A stretch of 64,000 bases of DNA from Epiperipatus broadwayi (taxonomy: Eukaryota; Onychophora; Udeonychophora; Euonychophora; Peripatidae), in contig JAQFVV010000042.1 of assembly GCA_028023455.1 (NCBI GenBank), positions 8,575,922 to 8,639,921 of the forward strand, written 5' to 3'. Of this stretch, positions 56,954 to 64,000 are shown in pieces. Each line of letters opens with the position of its first letter. Positions within the stretch are counted from its first letter, which is position 1. The position numbers and the translations under genes are program-made. Below the pieces are notes generated by a model that was given only the letters and a program-made list of their open reading frames with translations, had not been told where the DNA came from and did not search any database.

Positions 56954-57286
56954 ATTTTCAATTAAACATATAAAGGACAGTAACATAGAAAAACTATATT
57001 TGAAAAACATACTAACATAGAATATATGAATGCCCTAAACAAAACAAGGGATAGACCTTTTCCCTATTTCAATCTGTTTTATGAGTATGGTAGGCACGAA
57101 ATATGACTGGATACCCAGTCTGACCATAATAGTTAGTTAGAACATTTGTTCCTAACACCCATTTGTTCCCCAATAAGTACATTTATATAAATATAAATTT
57201 ATATACATATTAAAAGGGGAAAACAGTTCTTGTTACATTTGGCATGACAACATGAAGCTTAATAAAGCAACTCTATGTATACTATA
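56954..57286. other. Short non-coding spacer
   Basis: AT-rich DNA between the gypsy element and a pogo-like MITE; nothing recognised. Confidence 0.5.
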
Positions 57287-58326
57287 CACCTGGGTCTCGT
57301 TTTACGTGATAGATAAGTTCCTCAGAAAACACGCGCAAACGAAATCGCGCAAAAATAGACGTAACTTACATTGAAAAAAGGGGGATGCGGTCTGTGATTT
57401 TTCAAAATTCGCGTAAAAGCAAAGCACCAACGTAAAATTACTTTAAAATTCGCGCAAAAAAAAAAAAAATAAGGAAATAAAATATGACTAATAAAAAATT
57501 TCAAATTTGAAAAAAATTGATACAAGACAAACTTTTTTAAAACTATAACATTTAATTTTATTCAAAATAATATATTTTTATGCATAATTTAAATTTTTTT
57601 ATTCACGTTTTAATTATTATCGATATTTGCCGAAAAACACATTCGTTTGCAAACTGAGGAAATACAACTAGCGCTAACTTCACACTCATGTTGAATCAAT
57701 GGATTTCTGGTGACAACGTAATTAATCTTTGAGACAATGATTTTATTAATTGTTTATGAACTTAGACTTACAATAATAAAAAGACATTTATTCACCACTG
57801 CTGGGAAAAATTTAATTAAAACTAACAACTAAAAATTAAATTCTTATTTTTGTCTTTAATTTTTTAATTTTCAATTCCGTTTAAAAATCAAATTTCGTTT
57901 CACTGCTATTACTGACCTTTTAAAAATAAACTTACTAAACACTAAATGATTAATAATTGATTACGTTCTTTTTTAAAAAGCAAAAACAGAATGTGATTTA
58001 AAATGCAAAATTAACACGCACAATGTTTGAACAAATTTACATTATAATCTTGTAAAATTTAATGTGTGTATACATAAAATGTGGAAATCATGATTTTAAT
58101 TTCATTATTGCATAAAATCTTACTATTATAAAGCACTGAAAATATTGAAATTGCTAAGATGAAAGTCGAATTCCAATAATGTGCTATTACTTTCAATATA
58201 ACGTAAGTGCGCGAAATTTATTATTTAAAGTAATAGCACATTATCGGACTTCGACTTCCGGTGAATTTCAAATCGCGTAACTTTAAAATCGCGTTAAATA
58301 AGTCCGCGTAAAAACAGACCCAGGTG
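57287..58326. mobile_element. Pogo/Tigger-like MITE, 1.04 kb
   Basis: CACCTGGGTCTCGTTTTACG at the left is inverted at the right (CGTAAAAACAGACCCAGGTG), flanked by TA on both sides (57,285-57,286 and 58,327-58,328). The sub-terminal sequence (AAGTTCCTCAGAAAACACGC, then AAATCGCGCAAAA) is the CpG-rich style of pogo/Tigger ends. A second inverted repeat of about 40 bp lies inside the right end (58,158-58,260, around AATAATGTGCTATTACTTT). No transposase is present. Confidence 0.82.
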
Positions 58327-58328
58327 TA

Positions 58329-58712
58329 CTGCGATGCCTTCAATGTAAGACTTGAAAAATAATTCCATAATTGGGTTATTCTTGGTACAGCTAACATGAT
58401 GAATTAATTAATTGCTGGAAAATATAATAAATGTGAGAAATAGTTTAGTGCGCCGATTACAGTAATAGATTATATAAGAAGCAAAATGCAAGAACAGAGA
58501 AAATACTACTTTCGTTTTTTTTTTTTAAAAAGAGATTAAATAAGTATATGTATATAAATAATAGTATTCATGAAGGTAGCAGGATTAAAGGTGTCTTAAA
58601 AGACAAAAACAGGACGATTGGACTAGGTTTCTTTTATATAAAAAGCTACAGAACAGGAAGAAAAAATGGGACACCTATTAAAATATATACATTTTTCGAA
58701 AAATAATACAAT
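58329..58712. other. Short non-coding spacer
   Basis: AT-rich DNA between the MITE and the folded PLE fragment; no gene or repeat recognised. Confidence 0.45.
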
Positions 58713-59958
58713 AATTTAATAAAAGTACTTTCAACTATCTAAGTAGTCGTTATCAACTATATTCAAATTCTATTACAAAAATAGTTATAGATGTATACAA
58801 AAACAATTACGTCATACATCAATTTTCCCACAATTCATTAATTTTTATATTAGCAGCCTGTCTATTTATCAATTGTTACTTTCCATTTTATATTAACATA
58901 ACTTCTTCAATTTTACGTTTATTATTATTTCTTTCAATACACAAAAACTTAAACTTGATCAAAATCAAAAACATAATTACATGTAGCACTATCATCAAAA
59001 AATAGGAAAGGTGATACATCATCATTTCTAACACTCCCTTGTCTTGATTTTTGCACTTGTTTATACAACAAATGCTCATTTGATTTTTTCTCCAATGTAC
59101 ACTGAGATTCACTTATATATGCTTTTCCACAAACACACAATCATTTATATATTGCACAACTTTGATTTAAAATACTACATCTATTTTTTGAATGATTTAT
59201 TAATCTATTTAAATTAGTAGTAGTATAAAATGCAACTCTACATATATTTTTATATATCTGTCTTATAAATTTCACTTGCTCATTACAATAAATGGTATTG
59301 ATACCCAAGTATATTTCATTTTATCAATATCTATAGCACTTAAAAAATTACAATTATTATTAAACTTACTAACAATATTATAAATTAATTTATGATTATA
59401 TCTAATATTTAATAGATCCATAGTAAATATATTTATATTACTTATTTTATCAGAATTATATTTACGTAACTTATTATTCCTAAATAAAAATGATTTTAAA
59501 CCAGATAATTTATGTACTATTGGCACATTTGAATCCCAAGGAATATATATATATGAATCTCGGTATACATTAGAGAAAAGATCAAAGGAGCATTTAATGC
59601 TATATAAATGAATGCAAAAAACAAGACAAGGGAGTGTTAGAAAGAATGACGTATATCACTTTCAGTATTTTTTGATCATAATGTTAAATGTAATTATGGT
59701 TTTGATTTTAATAAAGTTAAGATTTTGTGTATTGAAAGAAATAATAATAAATGTAAAATTAAAGAAGCTATGTTAATAAAAAAATGGAAAGCAACATTTA
59801 ATAAATAGACAGGTTGCTAATATAAAAATTAATGAATTGTGGGAAAACTGATGTATGGCGTAATTGTTTTTTTATACATTTATAATGATTTTTGTAATAG
59901 AATTTGAATATAGTTGATAACGACTATTTAGATAGTTGAAAGTACTTCTATTAAATTA
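58713..59958 (-). mobile_element. PLE fragment folded into a ~410-bp inverted repeat
   Basis: The arms 58,713-59,125 and 59,548-59,958 are reverse complements (roughly 85-90% by eye) and both carry the same GIY-YIG C-terminal sequence in opposite directions. The 420-bp spacer holds more PLE coding sequence. A transcript would form a long hairpin. PLEs are known for inverted and partly inverted copies, so this may be a product of their retrotransposition. Confidence 0.8.
58885..59530 (-). pseudogene. PLE C-terminal RT region and GIY-YIG endonuclease (minus)
   Basis: Minus-strand frames read NVPIVHKLSGLKSFLFRNNK (about 59,460-59,525), the linker FIRQIYKNICRVAFYT, then CVCGKAYISESQCTLEKKSN (about 59,080-59,140), with the Cys pair and the YIG-like YIS. 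The C-terminal block DFDQVKFLCIERNNNKRKIE (about 58,905-58,960) carries the metal-binding Glu. The opposite arm carries a second copy of the last blocks on the plus strand (59,640-59,815). Stops and a frameshift break it. Confidence 0.82.
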
Positions 59959-60078
59959 TAGTAGATATTTGTTTTTAAAACTTTGTTTACTGTATTAATT
60001 ATTATATTGTTTTTCAAAGAATTATATATATTTTATTATAATTGGAATACAGACATTGACTAATAATTTATATATATA

Positions 60079-62223
60079 TTGTAACGGGCACATACGCCGT
60101 TACATTATTTTTTTTATTATTAAACATGAAAAAATAAAAGTTCGCAAATAAAAACTTTTTTTTAAGAATTAAAAATTGAAAATTAAAAAATCATCTAAAC
60201 TCGTATATATATAAAATCGCACAGATGAACAAAATTATTAACGAAACTTTATTTAAAAAAAAAGAAAAAGTTTTAAAACTAAATTTTCAACAAAAACTTA
60301 AAAAGATTTAGAGATAAAAATATATCTTTAAGTTTGGAAAACACATTAATTAATCATAAAATGGAAATGATTGTTTTAATTAGTTAAATGTAAACTAGCC
60401 CTTGGGCATTTAAAATGTAAAAGCAAAGGTCAGATAAGAGAGAAAAACAATACGAACAGAATGGCCAATGAAAGAAATCCATCGGGAAATCAGACCTAAT
60501 GCCCATTGGATCTGAAAGTTTACATATAAAAGAAAAAGTTTGGAAATAAATTTTTAGTGAGTGAAGAAAATTTAAGAGAAGACGGAGATGTGTTAAGTCA
60601 GAGAGTTGGAGAAGGGATTGAAAGTCGCACTTTCTATTCCTTCAGTTGTTCAAAAAAATGAACAACGTTCCGATATTGCGGACCACAGACATTCAAGGCC
60701 CGGAAGAATACCATCAACCATAAAGGACTAACAGTTAACTGCACACCGATCCCATTATGACTTCGTGGGAACTAACACCTTCCATTACAAGAAATCAGAG
60801 ACTACGGACATTTTCCAAAACAGTAAGAAATATATAATTAATGAACATTTCTAAACAAAAAGAACTTTAAATGCTAAACTTTTCAATATTTTAAATAGAA
60901 GAGTTTCCTATCTGACTAAATTAGTTATAATTTTATTTGATGTATTTCTTTTGTAAAATCATTTCCATTTATTTATTTTTTTGTTCTTTAAGTTTTTATT
61001 ATGATTTCTGTTTTTCGTTAAACTAAATTATATAAATGTTAAATTTAAGTCGGGCGTGAATGGCTATATAGATTTGTGAAGTTTTATTAGGGGAAGGGTA
61101 ATCTTAGGTTATTCGTTCGTAGTTGAATTAGGTCAATGGATTGGATATATTGGTGTAATTAGTAGATGTAGTACGAGGTTCGCTAAGGGCAGAATCGCTA
61201 GTATACGCCGCACACTCCCGTTTTGCCTATGGAAGGGATAATAAGACGGAGAACGCTGTCCCTTCCTATGGAGTTTTTTTTTTATTGCTCTTCTTGTCAG
61301 ATAGATGTAGTATTCCTATCTGGATGAGAGTCAATTTCTTCTCTTAACCTAAATTTGTGCTGTCGTATTACATTGAATACATCGATAGATCAGATGGATT
61401 GACGTTGATTTAACTGTGAACTTTTGGCCTAAGGTTAAATAAGGGATAAAATATTTTCTTTTCAAATGCAATCTATGTAGTCCATTCATACTCGACACTC
61501 TAAATGCATTAAGACGCTTGCATGGATTCGTTATCAGTTAATTATGTTTTTGGTTTTCATATTTGATCAAAATATATAGACATTCGGTAAATAATGATAC
61601 CTTATGGTGAGTATCTAAAATGGATTTATTCGGATGTCTTTTAAGTTATTGGTGTCAATGCGGCATCTTATGATGAATGCCATTGGGTTTCTTATAAATT
61701 TCCCTCTGCAATTCCATCAATGACTTTATATTTTGATCGTTTATGTTTATTTTGAAATGTTTTTAACCTTGTAATCTATGTAACCGATCTATACTCAACA
61801 TTATAAAACAAACTTTTATAAATCCATCTGTGCGAACTTATAAAAATTAAAATGTAAATTAAAATCTAAAATCAAAGTTAAAAATGTAAGTTGAATTTTA
61901 AAATGTAAAACTGATACTAAAATAATTTTAAATCTTATATATGTTTAAATAAATGTTTGTGTGTTAAGTACTGGCAGTGGCTTATTTTATTCTTTTTTAA
62001 AAAAATATTCTTAGATAAGAATTTATAAAATATAAATCTCTGCTGTTCCATTGAGCTAGTGACAATGGGCTAATGGTCGGAATCAAAATATATAAAATAA
62101 AAAAAAATTTTTTTTTTTTCAAACTTATGTATCTGCCTACTATATAAATTTTCTAGGTTCAAATGCCTAGTGGCGCCCTGTAGTGTAGATACGTTAAGAC
62201 TATTTTTCTCCCAATCGTTATAA
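60079..62223 (-). mobile_element. Element B: 2.15 kb, inverted copy of element A family
   Basis: Starts TTGTAACG after TATATATAT and ends CGTTATAA followed by TATATT. Its interior is the reverse complement of the element at 54,706-56,787 at several places: near the left end (AAAAGTTCGCAAATAAAA), mid-element (GTCGGGCGTGAATGGC, about 61,050) and near the right end (TGCCTAGTGGCGCCCTG, about 62,165). It is diverged but co-linear. No recognisable protein. Like its relatives it lies at a TA repeat. Confidence 0.75.
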
Positions 62224-62228
62224 TATAT

Positions 62229-62281
62229 TGTAACGCTAGTGAGATTTATGTTATAAAATACAAATATATATATGCGTTACA
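62229..62281. mobile_element. 53-bp mini-element abutting element B
   Basis: TGTAACGC...GCGTTACA is an exact 8-bp inverted pair around 37 AT-rich bases, starting 6 bp after element B. It resembles the 41-bp mini-element at 35,467 and may be a deletion derivative of the same family, or a second terminus left by rearrangement. Confidence 0.45.
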
Positions 62282-64000
62282 AGTGTAAAAATAAATGAAT
62301 AAATTATCAAAAGAAAGGAAAATACGAGTGAAAACAAGAATATATCTAAGAAGTAGATTTTTAAAACATAATTTTGTAAAAATCAAACATTGTGTCATTT
62401 TATTTTTTAGAATAGAATAAAGCTATTTATTAAGAGTGGGGTTGGAAAAAGAATCAGGAGAAATAGAGATTTTAAAACTTGCTCTCTCTTCTTTTTATTA
62501 ATTAAAAAGAAAAAGAAATAAATGTTTAAAAATAAATAGCATAAGAAATTTTTGTAAAATATCTCATTAGCAAGGATGCAATTAATTTTGAAAGTATCCT
62601 GATCGATAAGATATTAGATAAATCTAATAGATTAGATAAAAAGACAATGTAAAATTAATTAAACCAAATGAAAGTTATGATAAAAATTAAACAATGGGAG
62701 AGTTAGGTATAAAAAAGGGCAATTGGCTATTATTATTAATTATTACACTATTTTGCTGTTCGAGTTTTCAGAGTGCTGTTCAGAGTTATTTAAAGTTTTC
62801 AAAAGTTGCCCAAGTTTCCAGTTTTGAATTTGTAGCTGCAGAATTTTCCCAGTCATGGGAAAATACAGACGAAGAAGCCACAGAAGTAGCAACATGCATT
62901 GCTAGAAGCCTTACGAGTATTCAGCTAGGTTTCATGCCCCGAGTTCTCAGCTCCATCAACTGTCCTCGCCTGCCTAAACTGTGAAATAGATGCTGCCACA
63001 AACCCTCTCCCATTGTCGACACAGAGAATGGAAGGAATGCTATAAAGCCATTGATGGAGACCAAAAGACCAAACAGTTGAAAATTAACATTAATGTAAAC
63101 CTAGGTAAGTATATTTTCAATAAACTGTCACATTATTTATTTTTAAGTGACAATAACTTTAATAACGGACAATCATAAAATTTAGCCTGAATGTAATCAT
63201 TTATATTTTCTTTATATAAAGTTTTATTATATTAAATATGTGTGTGCTTGAATAAATAATAATGTTTCCTTAATTGTTATTTGATCTATGCTCTCTCTCT
63301 TTTCACTGCATCGTCATTAATTTAATTAAGGGTATAAATATTTATATGTGTTAAGTAAATAAAATGCGTTGGACCCCCTGATAAAGAATAGGAGTTAGCT
63401 TGGGATATTTCAAGCACTGGATTCATGTGCCTGTCATCTGAGCATGCCAGCTATATATAATATATGGTCAGCTGGCACCTGAGACATTGATTCTCAAAAC
63501 AAATTAATTGCTTTGGATGGCAGGTTTTGACCCAGCAGTATGAAGGAGTCCTACAACCAGGAAATATGGTCGTGTTTGTGCTTTTGTATAGCCTTGATCT
63601 GAACGTAGGCATCGTTGATGGTTACTCTATCAATGGTAATCTATCCCTCTGCTTGAAGATACTATCCACTGCCACAGGTATTAAAGAAGAAAATAATCCC
63701 ATAAAGTAAAATGGTAATAAATAAGTCTTATAAATAAATAATAAAAATAAAATATTTATAAAAAAATAATAATAATGTAACAAGTAGATATGAATCAGCT
63801 TGTTAAAGGCAGGTGGGTCAGTACAATATATAAAAAAAAATATTTTAGTATTAAAAAAACTTATGACTATGAGATCAAACATAAAAAAAATGCAGCTCTC
63901 AGAAGAAATAAAAAATATTTCTGATACTGAACAAATAGAAAATAAAATAAACACTTGGAAAGAGAAATGACTAGAAACACAAGTTTGATAATAGAGATAT
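62282..64000. other. Mostly non-coding DNA; two unassigned open frames
   Basis: A plus frame at 62,694-62,984 starts with a basic N-terminus and a hydrophobic stretch (WLLLLIITLFCCSSF) that would fit a signal peptide or membrane anchor. The rest (including NTDEEATEVATCIARSL) matches nothing I recognise. Codons continue in a different frame past the stop to about 63,080, so it may be a decayed repeat. A second plus frame at 63,527-63,709 is also unassigned. Neither shows clear splice sites. Confidence 0.3.

Overview
The window reads as intron and intergenic DNA from a large, very AT-rich invertebrate animal genome. There are no bacterial-style genes, rRNAs or complete tRNAs. It is dense in decayed mobile elements: Penelope-like elements (PLE), a Ty3/gypsy LTR element, RTE-type LINEs, two hAT lineages, mariner/pogo DNA elements and non-autonomous inverted-repeat elements. 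This mixture, with ZBED5-like hAT and craniofacial-development-protein-2-like LINE relatives, is common in molluscs (a cephalopod would fit) and some other invertebrates. The sequence does not fix the species. The only host-gene signal I can support is two coiled-coil exons on the minus strand (38.1 and 34.2 kb).

Main discovery. Between 16,860 and 20,862 lies an array of an exactly 456-bp monomer, about nine copies, in two blocks of opposite orientation that meet head to head near 18,335. Each full monomer carries a hammerhead self-cleaving ribozyme fold: core CTGACGA...GAAA, a self-complementary stem III (ACTAGT), a GTC cleavage triplet and a complementary stem I. The array has the features of an animal retrozyme, a non-autonomous element thought to move through circular RNA and PLE reverse transcriptase. 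It sits inside the reverse-transcriptase ORF of a PLE (about 15.0-24.8 kb) and is bounded by a 14-bp direct repeat. Closing the gap at that repeat restores the reading frame across the RT active-site region. The host PLE has its own, different hammerhead at 15,385-15,426 with all three stems. A hammerhead next to a tRNA-like SINE head lies inside a second PLE (38,854-38,996), and a decayed single retrozyme copy lies at about 40.76-41.07 kb.

Layout. 0-5.1 kb: AT-rich non-coding DNA with a 37-bp minisatellite. 5.12-5.41 kb: inverted-repeat MITE. 6.59-7.25 kb: perfect 330-bp tandem duplication, relatively GC-rich. 8.0-9.0 kb: decayed ZBED5-like hAT transposase (minus). 9-15 kb: extremely AT-rich, no gene. 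15.0-24.8 kb: PLE carrying the retrozyme array and, in its 3' region, a 2.19-kb DNA element with 47-bp TIRs and an 8-bp TSD. 25.6-27.0 kb: RTE-type LINE (plus). 27.6-29.9 kb: inverted-terminus element C. 30-34 kb: nothing firm. 34.15-38.17 kb: coiled-coil exons with an RTE-type LINE (minus) between them. 38.3-39.9 kb: PLE (minus). 39.93-40.72 kb: mariner remnant. 41.1-44.0 kb: hAT element with 8-bp TSD. 45.03-46.73 kb: second GG-terminus element with about 70-bp TIRs. 48.1-49.2 kb: foldback/tandem repeat. 49.36-56.95 kb: complete but dead Ty3/gypsy element with a 2.1-kb element nested in its 3' LTR. 57.29-58.33 kb: pogo-like MITE. 58.7-59.96 kb: PLE fragment folded into a long inverted repeat. 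60.08-62.22 kb: inverted copy of the element nested in the gypsy LTR. 62.3-64 kb: unassigned.

All the large transposon ORFs are broken by stops or frameshifts, so none of these copies looks able to make a full protein. The ribozyme monomers, by contrast, are nearly identical to each other and keep their fold. All alignments and folds here were done by eye; no database search or folding program was run.
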